The notes: generated by a model not told the origin, from the letters alone. A stretch of 64,000 bases of DNA from Lepas anatifera (GCA_034440635.1 JAOTON010001351.1:1846501-1910500), one strand, 5' to 3'. Shown: positions 25,887-36,765, counted from the first letter of the stretch. Made by a program: numbers and translations.

Positions 25887-26503
25887 CGCAGATCGAGACA
25901 CAATCCATCCGAGCGTCCTGATCCCAGAAAGAAATCCCGCGAATTCCACAGCGACGCGGCCAGAGGGACAGTTGCACGCGGTACTATTTCACCGCAGCGC
26001 ACCTCAAACCACGCTAAACCTGGCAACCCGCCACACAGGCAACTGGCCTTTCAATGTACTGTTAACCTGCCTAAGTTGGTTAAATGCTACACAGAAGAGG
26101 ACTCACAATTGCACGCCTGCCTGCCGCCCCCTGCCGTATCCGACCATAGTTTATAATACCTTCTTTTCAAACTGGAAGTTTAGGGCCAAGGCTCGTGTTT
26201 CCCGGCTCTGAGTTTAAAAATAATCAGTTTTCATCACTAATAATTATATCCTAATAGCCTTAGGCTCTAACATTCTATAATCAGTTGTTCCAGCAGAACA
26301 TGGTTAAATGCTACACAGAAGAGGACCCACAATTGCAAATGCCGTATCTAAAATACCGGTTGAACACTGGACATTGTGAAGGTCGCGTTTCAAATATCAA
26401 TTAACGCGGCCAGACCACAGCGCTGGTGGTTTGTCCATGTTTGGCTCGCCCTCTGCACTGGGTGTGCGGCGGTTTGAGGGCAGGCTGGCCGCGGTGCCGG
26501 CAG

Positions 26504-26705
26504 GTCGGCGTCGTTCACGGCCGAGACGGGAGAGTGCCGACTGTCTGACATGGACCGCCACACCACCGCCGGACTGGGCGCCTTCCAGCCGCGCGGCGGC
26601 ACCGACTTCCTGGAGAACAACTGCGTCGAGGAGCCGGTCAAAATGTGCGAGTTCCAGCGACTGGACGACAGGATTCTGAAGACGGTCGACTCTGTGTTCC
26701 AGCAG
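26504..26705 (+). CDS. PAN-ZP gene exon 3: end of PAN2, start of PAN3
   Basis: 202 nt, from the split codon 169 to residue 236. It completes PAN2 (SASFTAETGECRLSD, C180) and starts PAN3 (NNCVEEPVKMCEFQRL then ILKTVDSVFQQ). The wording matches the corresponding segment of insect PAN-ZP proteins. The frame is fixed by both neighbours: AG|G gives Arg169, and the phase-0 donor CAGCAG|GTGAGG joins exon 4. The acceptor (GGCCGCGGTGCCGGCAG) has almost no pyrimidine tract, so it may depend on exonic enhancers. Reading through the donor meets TGA at 26724. The donor is the first unit of a 37-bp array. Confidence 0.88.
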
Positions 26706-27190
26706 GTGAGGAGACAGGATTGTTGACTCTCGTGTTACCGGAGGTTAAGAGACAGGATTGTCGACTCTGTATCCCTGCAGGTTAGGAGACAGGATTGCCG
26801 ACTCTGTGTTCCCGCAGGTGAGGAGACAGGATTTTCGACCCTCTTGTTCCCGCAGGTGAGGTTGACAGGATTGTTGACTCTCGTGTTACCGGAGGTTAGG
26901 AGACAGGATTGTCGACTCTGAATCCCTGCAGGTGAGGAGACAGGATTTTCGACCCTCTTGTTCCCGTAAGTGAGGTTGACAGGACTGTTGACTCTCGTTT
27001 CCCGCAGGTGAGGAGGCAGGATGTTGATCTGTTCGAGGTGAGGAGGCAGGATTGTTGATCTCGTTTCCCGCAGGTGAGGAATCAGGATTGTCGACTCTCG
27101 TGTTCCCGCAGGTGAGGAGGCAGGATTGTTGACTCTCGTGTTCCCGCAGGTGAGGAGGCAGGACTGTTGACTCTGTGTCCCCGCAGGTAG
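26685..27190 (+). repeat. Minisatellite built from the exon 3 splice-donor junction, 37-bp unit, about 13-14 copies
   Basis: The first unit is the true junction: GTCGACTCTGTGTTCCAGCA then G|GTGAGGAGACAGGATT. Following units repeat the exon end and donor with variants such as TTCCCGCAG|GTGAGGAGG. Several copies keep a consensus CAG|GTGAGG. Others carry GTTAGG or GTAAGT-like changes. All copies lie on the intron side. Confidence 0.9.
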
Positions 27191-29261
27191 GGTGCAGTAA
27201 CGGCGAACCGGACGTTACAGCGCCGGTCGAATCTCGGCGGACATGTACTTTAACCTCCGCCCCACCGAGGGCCTTCGATGCCCCCCTAAGGTTTTTTCGG
27301 GATAGCAGAAAAACGAAAAGACGCAGCACTGCGGTTGAGGGCTCCATCTCTCACCCCATCATTTTCTCACCATCCCTGAATTTTTTACCCCGGGTCACCC
27401 AACGTCAGGTCACCAGGCGAAGGTAACCAAGGTCACCTCACTTCAACTTTTGAGCCCTATAAGAGCTACATTTCTTGGTCGATCGATTTGAAACTTCCTA
27501 CACTTCATGACCCCTCCAGAGTCTACAAGGTGTATATCCGATATTTTTTCGATTTCGTGACCTGAGCTCAGGTCACGAGGTAACCTCTCCCATTGAAAAA
27601 AACATGGGGAAAAGCTATCTTACGACCTAAAAGCCACAAAAACGATTGCAAATGCTCAGATTGCTCAGAAAAGCGTTTTTGGACACCCTTTCACGGATCC
27701 CAGGGGCCATATTTGCCCTTTAACCTCTCCGAGGTCATCCAAGGTCACCAGAGGTCAAAAACAGTATTTTGACAATAAATTCTTACCTAATTAAGCTAGA
27801 GTGTTAAATCCAACATCATCGTGTATGTCTCGTCACTGGCTTTCATTTGATATACGGTAAGGTCGTTTTCTTACTTTTCGTGACTTCAGGTCGTACTAGG
27901 TCACGAGGTGACCTCTGGAGGTCAAACCACTGGCGGGAGGTTTTCACGTTCCACATAGCGGAAAAAGGTCTGGCATTTTCCTATCAAATGTACTTTACCC
28001 GACCTAGTAGCTCTAATGACAAGAGTTATGCTCAGTTTTCTTAAGCATTGCATATTTTAGTGAAAATAGCCTATCGTGACCTAACTGGACCTCTGGAGGT
28101 CAAACCATTGACCTGAGCACTTAAACATGTGATGTTATTTCTTACTGAATTCACACGCGAGCTTTCTAATGCACTTTGCAGATTTGCGCTAACCCCCATA
28201 TTTTCGGAGTTAGAGGGGGCCATCGATGGCTCCCGGTGGGGCGAAGGTGGCGCCGGACCTCCGGTGGGGCGCGGGTTAAGTGCAGTGAGTCAATGCTACT
28301 GCCGCATCGTGCAGCAGCAGAGTGGATGTTCAGAGACGGTACCAACGGCAGGACAGCGCGCGACAGCGACCCTGCCTCTGAGGCCGTGTACTTATGCCGG
28401 ACGATGGCCGCAACTTTCTCGCCCATAAGGATGGTAACGACCTACACTCCATGCAAATGGCGGTTGTTTTGGAAATAATACTTAAAGTCGAAATTTGATA
28501 TGCCACCTCTGTGTCCTTACCTGGCGCTGCAGTGCATGTAATGTCACATTATCTACCTTCAGTTAGCAGTCTCGCAACAAGACAAAAGTTTCGTTCATTC
28601 CACCACGACAATCGCACTTATGGGGCCAGAGGAGGCCGGTGCCCGGTTGAATGGTCGCGTGTCCATAGCGTAGCGGCCAGAAGCGGGTGGGACGTGTTCA
28701 GGCGACCTCCAGTCAATGGCGTCACGTCACCTCCTCAATTCCCACCAAATCCCGCTCCTTATATAAATATAAAGGATTTCTCCACTAGTGAAAATGAAAA
28801 AAATCCCGCTCCATCGTTGTATGGGACTTCATTGTGGCATAAACAATCAAAAATAATGCTGGTCTCTCCACAATATGTCACGAGCCCTATTCAGCCGGGG
28901 CATTGGCTTTGTACGGAATGCAGCGAGTATTGCCGCTACCAATTACCGGCACTTCCCCAGGGCGCCGCTAGATCACAATCACATCAGCGGCCAGACCTCC
29001 ACACAGCTGTAAATTCCTGGCATGTTTCTGCGCCATCCCCCGGTAAACGTGTGCACAATTATCACAGTACGTTGACTTCCACTAAAATACATTTAGACCT
29101 AAGCAAAACAACTGCGTAGTAGCTGGTACCCGTGACTGTTCCGTCCGGAGAATAGCTCCGCCAACTGAAACGGACAGCACATCAATATTCCAGATTACTT
29201 TAGACATATTGCTACGGTACTCCAGACCCTGTATGACGGCTTCTGTGGCTTCGCTGCGCAG
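26706..29261 (+). other. Intron 3 of the PAN-ZP gene
   Basis: 2556 bp, phase 0. It consists of the donor-derived minisatellite, TTAA element F (27250-28279) and about 1 kb (28280-29261) with no recognisable feature. An open frame at 28511-29119 starts at a non-ATG codon, crosses no splice signal and resembles nothing. Confidence 0.8.
27250..28279. mobile_element. TTAA-flanked AGGTCA-rich element, copy F
   Basis: TTAA at 27250-27253 and 28276-28279. Termini CCTCCGCCCCACCG and CGGTGGGGCGCGGG are inverted. The subterminal palindrome GGGGCCATCGATGG is clear on the right and decayed on the left. Over its length it matches copy E (62897-63923) in the same orientation. Many AGGTCA/TGACCT words, no coding capacity. 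Confidence 0.8.
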
Positions 29262-30578
29262 GTGGCGACGATTGACGAGTGCCGCGACCTGTGTCTGGCC
29301 GCCAACTTCCGGTGCCACACCTACGACTACGGCGACACCGGGGAAAAGGTGTGTCGACTCTCCCACCACGCGGTCAGCACCCTCACCCACATCCAGGAGC
29401 CCTACCTGGAGATCCCGGGCAGCGCCAGCTACGAGCTCAGCTCCTGCTACAACGTCTCCATCCAGTGTCTGGCCGGCAGCATGATCGCCAGCATCAAGAC
29501 CAGCAAACTCTTCACAGGCAAGGTCTACGCTAAAGGAAGTCCGACCACCTGCGTCAATGACGTGGAAGGAAGTCTGGAGTTCCAGTTGGCTATGGGCTAC
29601 ACGGATATCGAGTGCGGAGTACAGCGGGACGGACCGGGCGAGTACCAAAACGACGTGGTGCTGCAGCATCACGACCGCATCGTCACCTCGGCCGACCTCG
29701 GCCTCACCGTCCGCTGCCAGTACGACCTCAGCAACAAGTCCATCAGCAACACAGTCGACCTCGAGGTCAAGGGCGAGATCACGCCGGTGCTGGAGGAGGA
29801 GGCAGTGGTGGATTCCCCGAACGTGGTGATGCGCATCACCGACCTGACCAGCAGCGAGCTGACCTCCGCCAGCGTCGGAGACCCGCTCAGCCTGCGCTTC
29901 CAGATCCTGGACCCGCAGTCGCCCTACGAGATCTTTGTACGAGACTTGGTGGCCATGGACGGCAGCAACGCCAACGAGATCCTGCTCATCGACGCCAATG
30001 GCTGCCCGACCGACGAGTCCATTCTGCAGGCGGTGCTCCGCGTCAACGACACCAAGGAGCTGGCCTCGTCCTTCGACGCCTTCAAGTTCCCCACCTCCGA
30101 CGTGGTGCAGTTCCGCGCGCTGGTGACTCCCTGCCTGCCCCGCTGTGCACCCGCCGTGTGCGACGTACGCGACTACGTCGGTAACGTGCGCCAGAAGGAG
30201 AGCTACGGCCGTCGGCGGCGCAGCGCGCTGCTCAGCCGTCCACGGCGCGACGCTACCGACGAGGAGCTGCTGGTTGTCCAGTCCATCCGCATCAGCGACA
30301 AGTACGCGGCGCGGCGCGGCGGCGGCGCCTCCGAGCAAGTCAAAGAGGTGGAGGTGCCGGTGTCGTCGGTACCCATCTCACCGTCCGGCCAGTGCCTCAA
30401 CACCACCGGCCTGGTGACCGGTGGCGCCGTCTTCCTGCTGATCCAGGTGGCGCTGCTGGCGGCGGCGCTGCTGCTGTTCCAGCGGCGCCGGCGCGCCAAG
30501 GCGGACCCGTACCCCGAGACCAGCAGCAGCAGTCTGGCGCAGCTCTACGACAGCGGGTACTCGGCCCGACACGCCTAA
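29262..30578 (+). CDS. PAN-ZP gene exon 4: PAN3 end, ZP domain, furin sites, membrane anchor
   Basis: 438 codons plus TAA, residues 237-674. It begins VATIDECRDLC, completing PAN3 (C243, C247, C254, C267), then CYNVSIQC leads into a full ZP module: ZP-N (C305, C333, C354, C388), ZP-C with SVGDPLSLRFQI and NGCPTDES, ending CLPRCAPAVC. After it come GRRRRS and RPRRD (furin-type), a low-complexity linker, a hydrophobic helix (GAVFLLIQVALLAAALLLF) and a basic stop-transfer QRRRR with a Ser-rich tail ending SARHA. The acceptor is TTCGCTGCGCAG|GTG. Upstream codons stay open without similarity, so the start is the splice site rather than a start codon. Confidence 0.93.
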   Translation: MATIDECRDLCLAANFRCHTYDYGDTGEKVCRLSHHAVSTLTHIQEPYLEIPGSASYELSSCYNVSIQCLAGSMIASIKTSKLFTGKVYAKGSPTTCVNDVEGSLEFQLAMGYTDIECGVQRDGPGEYQNDVVLQHHDRIVTSADLGLTVRCQYDLSNKSISNTVDLEVKGEITPVLEEEAVVDSPNVVMRITDLTSSELTSASVGDPLSLRFQILDPQSPYEIFVRDLVAMDGSNANEILLIDANGCPTDESILQAVLRVNDTKELASSFDAFKFPTSDVVQFRALVTPCLPRCAPAVCDVRDYVGNVRQKESYGRRRRSALLSRPRRDATDEELLVVQSIRISDKYAARRGGGASEQVKEVEVPVSSVPISPSGQCLNTTGLVTGGAVFLLIQVALLAAALLLFQRRRRAKADPYPETSSSSLAQLYDSGYSARHA

Positions 30579-30800
30579 GGCTGCTGCTCCCCAGTGACCG
30601 GGTCACAGCCAAAACATAGCGTATCGTCATCAGGCAATGTTATCGGTTACAGAAGACGAAGCACCGCGGATGACAGCCTTTATTTCAATGCGGCCTAGGC
30701 GACCTGTTTTCAAAATGTAATTGCTGTCAAAAGAATAGCGCGCGATAGCGGATATCGCGACGGACAGACACACATACTGGTGGTGTCCAGCCTTCATCGA

Positions 30801-31003
30801 TGGTCGCGCGCGTGGCCGCATGTTGCAGCTCCCACACAGAGCTCGTCTCCGGTGGTCGCGCGTGTGGCCGTATGTTGCAGCTCCCACAGAGCTCGTCTCC
30901 GGTGGTCGCGCGTGTGGCCGCATGTTGCAGCTCCCACACAGAGCTCGTCTCCGGTGGTCAGGCGTGTGGCCGCATGTTGCAGCTCCCACAGAGCTCGTCT
31001 CCG
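30801..31003. repeat. Tandem array, 50-52 bp unit, about 4 copies
   Basis: Units contain TGGCCGCATGTTGCAGCTCC and GAGCTCGTCTCCGGTGGTC, with an ACA insertion variant alternating between copies. Confidence 0.9.
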
Positions 31004-31217
31004 AGGCTCACGGCGGCCGCGCCCAGCGCGTGACCAGGCGTATGCCCTCTGGCAACAGCCTGTGCTGCCAATTTCCTCGCCGTCCCGGCCCGGAGGGCGG
31101 CTGCCACCCAGCCGGGCCTTCTCGCTCTGCGGCGCTACACTAGGTTCACTGTCGGGCATTCTCTACCATATCTGTGATCTGAGCGCTCCTTGTGCGAAGC
31201 TGAGTGGCGAGTGAGAG

Positions 31218-31412
31218 ATGGCGGTGGTTATTGGAGGCCGTGCCCAGGCACTTCTTCAGGGCGGCAGGCCCGGGGTTGTCGTCTCGGCACCGCCCCGATG
31301 CACCGCTAGCCAGTGGCTGGACTCTGTTGGCTTCGCTGGAGCCGCTGCGTGTATTCCGGTGTTCGCTCTGGCGGCACCCTGCAACTCCATTCCGATTGTT
31401 TCAATGGCGCGC
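31218..31412 (+). CDS. Possible first coding exon of an unknown gene (weak)
   Basis: An ATG after a GC-rich stretch opens 65 codons (MAVVIGGRAQALLQGG to VSMAR) ending at a good donor, GCGCGC|GTGAGT. I recognise no family. The frame itself runs on to 31478. Support is only the start context and donor, so it may be chance in CpG-rich DNA. Confidence 0.12.
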
Positions 31413-32337
31413 GTGAGTCGGGAAGTTTGTTGTTGTGAGTGTGTGGCGGATTTACACCGTGCAAGCTTGGCAGAGTGACAGAACGTGACGTCATAATCGC
31501 TCCAGTAATGTGCTTTGATACCAGTGTTGTACATAAAGTCTTGACCTCCTATGAAAGTCTTTCCTGCTTATGAGAGAACTTCCGAAATAAAGGGCTGGTC
31601 GATCAAAAGTATAATAATAACCAAAAAAGCGCAGCCTTAATTTCAACACCTTTGAAACATAAGCAATAGAGTATTGCAGACCGTTAAAATGCACGCTTGC
31701 AGGTCCTCGCACCAAGAGGAAATAAATTCCACAAAAGCGGGATAACGTCAAGCCTGTCCCACAGAAAACAAGTCTAAACAATCCCACTTCATAGCTGAGG
31801 AAGATACAAAAGTTACCAACGATAAAATGCAGCCACTTCTGAGCACTAAAGATTGGGATGCAATGTTGGAGTTCGTGTCACTTACTTAACGGGAGGGCGA
31901 ATGAAGCTCACACCGTTGGAAACGGAACGGGATGACGGCTATCAAGTATCGCGCCAGTTTCTAACACAGACATTGTGTTAAAACTCGACCCTCCAGCTAT
32001 TGGCAGTAGAAGCACCACCCTCGCATTAACAAGCACCATCCCAGAGCACCCACTGAAGCGTCAGGGCAGCGCCCCACCACCCGTCCTGGTTATACTTATT
32101 CAAAACAATCTACCCAATGTGTACGACCACGTTCCTCAAACGAACGTAGGACAATGTTTCCAGCAGCATACCCAAAAGTAAAAAAAAACACACAACTCCC
32201 AAAAAACAATTCACGGGTGCGATCGTCATTCGCAAACGCCAAAGAAAACGCATAACACGACCCAATTGGTGTTTAACGGAGTGCCTTCCGACGAGGACAT
32301 CTACCAATGACACGCCTGGCCAGAAGACAGCCGAGGC

Positions 32338-32601
32338 GGCCGGTATCCCTGTACCGCGGCCGGAGTCCCTGTACCACGGCCGGAGTCTCTGTACCACGGC
32401 CGGTATCCCTGTACCGTGGCCGGAGTCCCTGTACCGCGGCCGGAGTCCCCGTACCACGGCCGGAGTCCCTGTACCGCGGCCGGAGTCTCTGTACCGCGGC
32501 CGGAGTCCCTGTACCGCGGCCGGAGTCCCTGTACCGCGGCCGGAGTCCCTGTACCACGGCCGGAGTCCCTGTACCACGGCCGGAGTCTCTGTACCGCGGC
32601 G
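32338..32601. repeat. Minisatellite, 20-bp unit, about 13 copies
   Basis: The unit is GGCCGGAGTCCCTGTACCGC, with variants GTATCC, GTCTCT and ACCACG. Confidence 0.92.
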
Positions 32602-33373
32602 TGACGTCGCCTGGTCGGTAGGAAAGATGATAGTAGTAAACAAAACGCCGATAAGCCCAGCCGTTCTACCAGATCCGACCAAAGAGGCTGCCTGCTCTCC
32701 ATTCGTTTCCGTTCGAAACCCTCCTGGCCGGCCTCGCCGATCCTCCTGTTCCTCAGCGCAGAGCGCTCCCTATCATCCACTCGGCACTTGTGCCCAAGTA
32801 ATGGTGGGTGCCCTTCGAGCTTCACTTCTAAACCATGCTCTCAATGACAGAGAAAATCCCAAATGCAGTGAGCATACTTGCTTCCACAAATTCCCATTGC
32901 ATACTATGTATGTACATACCTTGATCGTCCCTTCAGCGGTGCTGCCATTCGTAACTCTCACCGTTTCACGTAGTAAGATGGATGATTCTGCGTGAAATTC
33001 CGAAAAAATGTATTGTAAACGGGTGGACGCGTCAGGGATCGCCGAATTCCGCGGTGGGAGGTTTGTAAAACACACCCTTCGTGAGAATTTTTTGCGCACG
33101 TCACACCTCTCCACTCCACCCAGCCAGCCAACAGAAAACTTCCATCATTTGGATCCTCATCACTGTTTATTTGTTAACACCGTTGCTTGGGCTGAAAACA
33201 GGGGGATGTAGGGTCGATCAGTGAGCATTTATAGTCAACATAACAAAACCATACACAAACAGTCTGCTTGGAATTCACGATGCTCGCAATGGTAGCTGCG
33301 AAGACCAACAGGCGGCTTCCAGGCAGCAGCACTCAGTCCTCCATAATTGCGAGGAGCATGTCTCCATACTTTG

Positions 33374-34093
33374 CGCAGGGGCTGCTGGGTCAGTATCGTA
33401 CCTGCACCGGGGCTGCTGAGCCAGTATCGTACCTTGGGGGGCTGTTTGTACCTCGCGAGGGGCTGCTAAGTCAGTATCGTACCTCGCGCGGGGGCTGCTA
33501 AGTCAGTATCGTACCTCGCGTGGGGGCTGCTAAGTCAGTACCGTACCTCGCGCGGGGCTGCTGAGCCAGTATCGTACCTCGCGCGGGGGCTGCTAATTCA
33601 GAATCGCACCTCGCGCGGGGCTGCTGAGCCAGTATCGTACCTCTCGGGGGGGCTGCTAAGTCAGTATCGTACATCGCGTGGGGGCTGCTAAGTCAGTATC
33701 GTACCTCGCGTGGGGGCTGCTAAGTCAGTACTGTACCTCGCGCGGGGCTGCTGAGCCAGTATCGTACCTCGCGCGGGGGCTGCTAATTCAGAATCGTACC
33801 TCGCGCGGGGCTGCTGAGCCAGTATCGTACCTCTCGCGGGGGCTGCTAAGTCAGTATCGTACCTCTCGCGGGGGCTGCTAAGTCAGTATCGTACCTCACG
33901 CGGGAGCTGCTAAGTCAGTATCGTACCTCACGCGGGGCTGCTAAGTCAGTATCGTACCTCGCGCGGGGCTGCTAAGTCAGTATCGTACCTCGCGCGGGGC
34001 TGCTAAGTCAGTATCGTACCTCGCGCGGGAGCTGCTAAGTCAGTATCGTACCTCTCGCGGGGGCTGCTAAGTCAGTATCGTACCTCGCGCGGG
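33374..34093. repeat. Minisatellite, about 31-bp unit, about 23 copies, near the Atg16 exon 8 donor
   Basis: Units read GGGGCTGCTAAGTCAGTATC then GTACCTCGCGC, with AAG/GAG/AAT variants. The array ends about 40 bp past the exon 8 donor on the minus strand. Read on the transcribed strand, each unit contains GCGAG|GTACGA, a donor-like word. Confidence 0.88.
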
Positions 34094-34130
34094 GGCAGCC
34101 GAGTCAGAGTCGTAACTGGCGAGCACCCAC

Positions 34131-34273
34131 CTTGAGTCGCGAGTCGGAGACGCCCCAGACGCGGCTGGCCAGATCGTTGCCGGCGGCCAGGATCAGGTTC
34201 TCCTCCTCGTCGAAAGCTACCGAGTTGATGGCCTTGTTGCTGCCCGCGTACTGGTTGATACACTCGTGCTGCC
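34131..34273 (-). CDS. Atg16: Atg16 exon 8: WD40 repeat 2
   Basis: 143 nt, residues 287 (split Gly) to 334. It reads QHECINQYAGSNKAINSVAF, then ILAAGNDLASRVWGVSDSRLK, closely following the second WD40 blade of ATG16L1 (SGSN, AASNDFASRIW and YRLR in human). The acceptor is CATCCTGCACAG|GG and the donor AAG|GTGGGT, phase 0. The next exon should start with the GHSGKV-type blade; I could not find it. Confidence 0.9.
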
Positions 34274-34687
34274 CTGTGCAGGATGGTGGCACGAAGCTTA
34301 GTGGGGCGACGTGTAAGGTGAGCGTACTGTTTGGCCACTCACAAGGACTGCGAATGACCGCGGTTAAACAAGCACCTCGGATAGTGAGCTCACACACCCG
34401 TCAACAATATACCAAACTCTGGTCTAGACCTCATGAGCTGAAATGCTAAGTTTCATACGCTCTATTGGGCCTACTTACATCCGTCAATATATGCGCATCA
34501 AAGAAGGAAGGGAAGAGGAGGAAGACATAACATTTCCTTCTTTAGCGGATGGAGATGTACTCTAATACTAATTTTCGGGCTTAACGACGCACCAACTGCC
34601 AGGGTTATATGGCGTCGCCAACTCTTTCCCAGTTGGAAATGGTAGCCGGGAGTCAGACTATTCCTTACTCAGGAAGCCCGCCGGGAC

Positions 34688-35882
34688 TTAACACCCACCC
34701 CGGTGGGCCTCCGAGCCACCTTCGCTCTGGTGGGGGGGGGGTTCAAACACCTCGTCGAACTCGACTCCTATGAGGGATAGCGAAAAACGAGAATGCTGGT
34801 GGATAGCCCATACAACATCATGAAGAAACTACATCGGTCACTTTTTGGCTCAGGTCAATATTGAGGTCATGGCAGGTCAACGAAGGTGGCATGTTAGAGT
34901 AGAATTTGTGGGCTCTAGCGTCTGACATAGTTGAGTTAGAATCATTTTTAGTCACCATTCGCTTCCCCTCGTCACGGCCAATCAAATTATGTATATGACT
35001 ATACTAGGTTAAAACACAAAAATGACCAAAGCTCAGGTCATGTCAAGGCCACTATCTGATCTAACATAGTCCATATACACATCTCGCAATAACAATCCAA
35101 ACGTAATTGTATCAAAATAAAAACTTTATCATCATTTTCTGCAAAGTTACTGACCCAGGTCTGAACACATGCTTAAGTAGCCCAGATGACCTCTCAGAGG
35201 TCCCAGGTCAAGAATTGCAACATGAACCTGGAAAGGGGCTCAGGATACTACAATTTGGAGAATGTTAAGGTATTCTCAGCTGTATCTACACAAATACAGC
35301 CCAATTCCTGGTTTACCCATGCATTTCCAATGGAGAGGTCATGATCTGTATCTGACCCTAATCATCGATACGACAAATACCGGCATCAATTTTGTAGTAT
35401 CTTAAAGGCCCATTATGCGGCATAAGTTTGAATTTGGGTTGTGTTTATCCACCCACATGCAGAAAAGCGCAATATTTGAAGCTACTCTCTCTAATCTTCT
35501 CGTAGCATCTGTAATTTTTAAGGAAGGCGCTTTAGTCTTAACCCGCAAGTCAATGCAAATACTCCATGTCACCATGCTCTCTCCATACAAGGAGAGTATG
35601 ATAGGATATGCAGCGACGGTGTGGCCTTTCCTTGCCCAATATATTCCGTCAGATACCGCAACAACATGACCTATGAATTACACCGTAAACATAATAATGC
35701 TTTTCAACAGCGTTTGAAAATTCCTCCACACTCAGCAAGTGAAACTAGAAATAAAACCCGGTTTCCAGGAGACACGCTGCCAAAGACTGTATCGGTGGAC
35801 CGCTAACAACGTTGATCTACCATGGCGTGACCCGCCCATGGTTCAAGACGGTTGTGTTGGTCAGCCAGCCAGATGGGGTCAT
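34688..35882. mobile_element. TTAA/AGGTCA family member, copy H, right end lost
   Basis: The left end is TTAA then CACCCACCCCGGTGGGCC, and the family hallmark GGGATAGCGAAAAACGA lies inside the terminus. The interior is rich in AGGTCA/TGACCT and shares phrases with copy A (CATTTCCAATGGAGAGGTCA). No matching right terminus is visible before copy C begins at 35883. Confidence 0.6.
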
Positions 35883-36746
35883 TTAACACACCCACTGACG
35901 GGGGCCGGGTACCCGCCCCCCTCGGGTTTTTCGGAGATAGAATAAGAACGGCGGCGCGTAGCGCCGCCGTACTTGGCATATTTTTTCTTTTCTCTCATCT
36001 CTCATCATTTTTACAACTTCTGCGAAAATCTTAAGGTTAGGTCATCTCAGGTCAGGTCACCAGTACAGCTCAAGTGACCTGACCTCAAACGACGATTAAG
36101 ATAGCATAAGTTGGAACAGGGTGAACTTACCCGATTAAAGCTCATGTCACGTAATGGTCCCATCGAGTTCTCTAAAATATGTTCCGGTATTTTTTATATC
36201 GATGACCTAAGGTCAGGAACGAGCCATGACCTCTCCATTGGAAATATATAGAAAAATGGTTTTAACTGAATATTTTAGTAATGGATAGAGATTAGAGCGT
36301 TAATTTTAGCTGCATTAGATTCGCCTCGTCATTGCAGTTCCGATGATATGCATTTTGCCCAATTTGACATTGACCTGACCTCAGGTCAGGTCAAATCCTT
36401 GATTTGACCTAGCAAGGTCATATTATATATCACTCGATTCTGCCTGCTGCGAGGATTCATATCGTTCCATTCGTTTTGCTGTATCTTTACTTGTTGAGAT
36501 GTAATGACCGAGAACCTTCATTTACATGTTATCCATATGACGGCATGTTTTGACCTCTAGTGAACTTAAATGTGACCTGACAAAAAATGGTTCAATGGTT
36601 GGTCTTTTCGATGGAGAAGTGGATGGGCTACCCAACGCCGTTCACCGTTTTTCGCTACCTAGCGCGGTTCTCGAGATCTTAGGGGGCGGGTACCCGCCCC
36701 CCCGTCAAGGCGAAGGTGGCACAGACCCCGTCAATGAGCGTGTTAA
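35883..36746. mobile_element. TTAA-flanked AGGTCA-rich element, copy C
   Basis: TTAA at 35883-35886 and 36743-36746, inverted ends, and GC-rich palindromes around GGTACC near 35905 and 36685. It carries a 25-bp palindrome of hexamers at 36370-36394 (TTGACCTGACCT, C, AGGTCAGGTCAA). Same family as A and B, same orientation as B. Confidence 0.82.
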
Positions 36747-36765
36747 GCCTGGTGACGAACAGAGA

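Larger units (their letters stand above)
13923..26503 (+). other. Intron 2 of the PAN-ZP gene
   Basis: 12581 bp, phase 2. It holds a 21-bp minisatellite field, TTAA elements A, G and B, a Penelope-like element with inverted arms, a 35-bp array, and minisatellites at 24779-25180 and 25531-25886. Stretches 15090-16025, 21470-23647 and 25890-26503 show no recognisable feature; 23200-23600 is GC-rich and CpG-rich with only incidental open frames. Confidence 0.8.
6005..30578 (+). other. Gene: PAN-ZP domain apical matrix protein, 4 coding exons
   Basis: The exons 6005-6305, 13718-13922, 26504-26705 and 29262-30578 sum to 2025 nt, or 674 codons plus TAA. All three introns are GT-AG, with phases 1, 2 and 0. 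Order: signal peptide (about 1-23), PAN domains (about 35-118, 119-208, 209-298), ZP domain (about 298-537), furin-type sites (RRRR then S at 553-557; RPRR at 562-565), membrane helix (about 620-642) and a 32-residue tail. The combination matches the PAN-ZP proteins of arthropods (Drosophila nyobe, neyo, morpheyus), which polymerise in the apical extracellular matrix under the cuticle. Cleavage between ZP and helix would release the polymerising ectodomain; that is known for ZP proteins and inferred here. I cannot tell which paralogue it is. About 92 percent of the locus is intron, mostly repeats. A possible poly(A) signal AATAAA lies at 31586-31591, rather far away. Confidence 0.9.
30579..34130. 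other. Gap between the two convergent genes
   Basis: Contains arrays at 30801-31003, 32338-32601 and 33374-34093 and a GC-rich stretch at 31020-31420. I looked on the minus strand for the missing WD40 exons of Atg16 (motifs such as GSHDRTLK, KIRFWD) and saw none. 31421-32330 and 32605-33370 hold nothing recognisable. Confidence 0.6.

Noticed and set aside
24643..26156. Open frames of 120-258 codons on both strands over two minisatellites
   Set aside because: Periodic translations of repeat units; no domain, no codon signature, no splice context.
28511..29119. 202-codon + strand frame in PAN-ZP intron 3
   Set aside because: No ATG start, no similarity, no splice phase linking it to exon 3 or 4.
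29082..30338. 418-codon open frame antisense to PAN-ZP exon 4
   Set aside because: It is the shadow of a GC-rich coding exon; the + strand encodes an unmistakable ZP domain with correct splice phases.
32301..32825. Minus-strand frame ending in a 20-bp repeat, considered as a missing Atg16 exon
   Set aside because: No WD40 wording (GH, WD or SGS.D patterns) and half of it is minisatellite.
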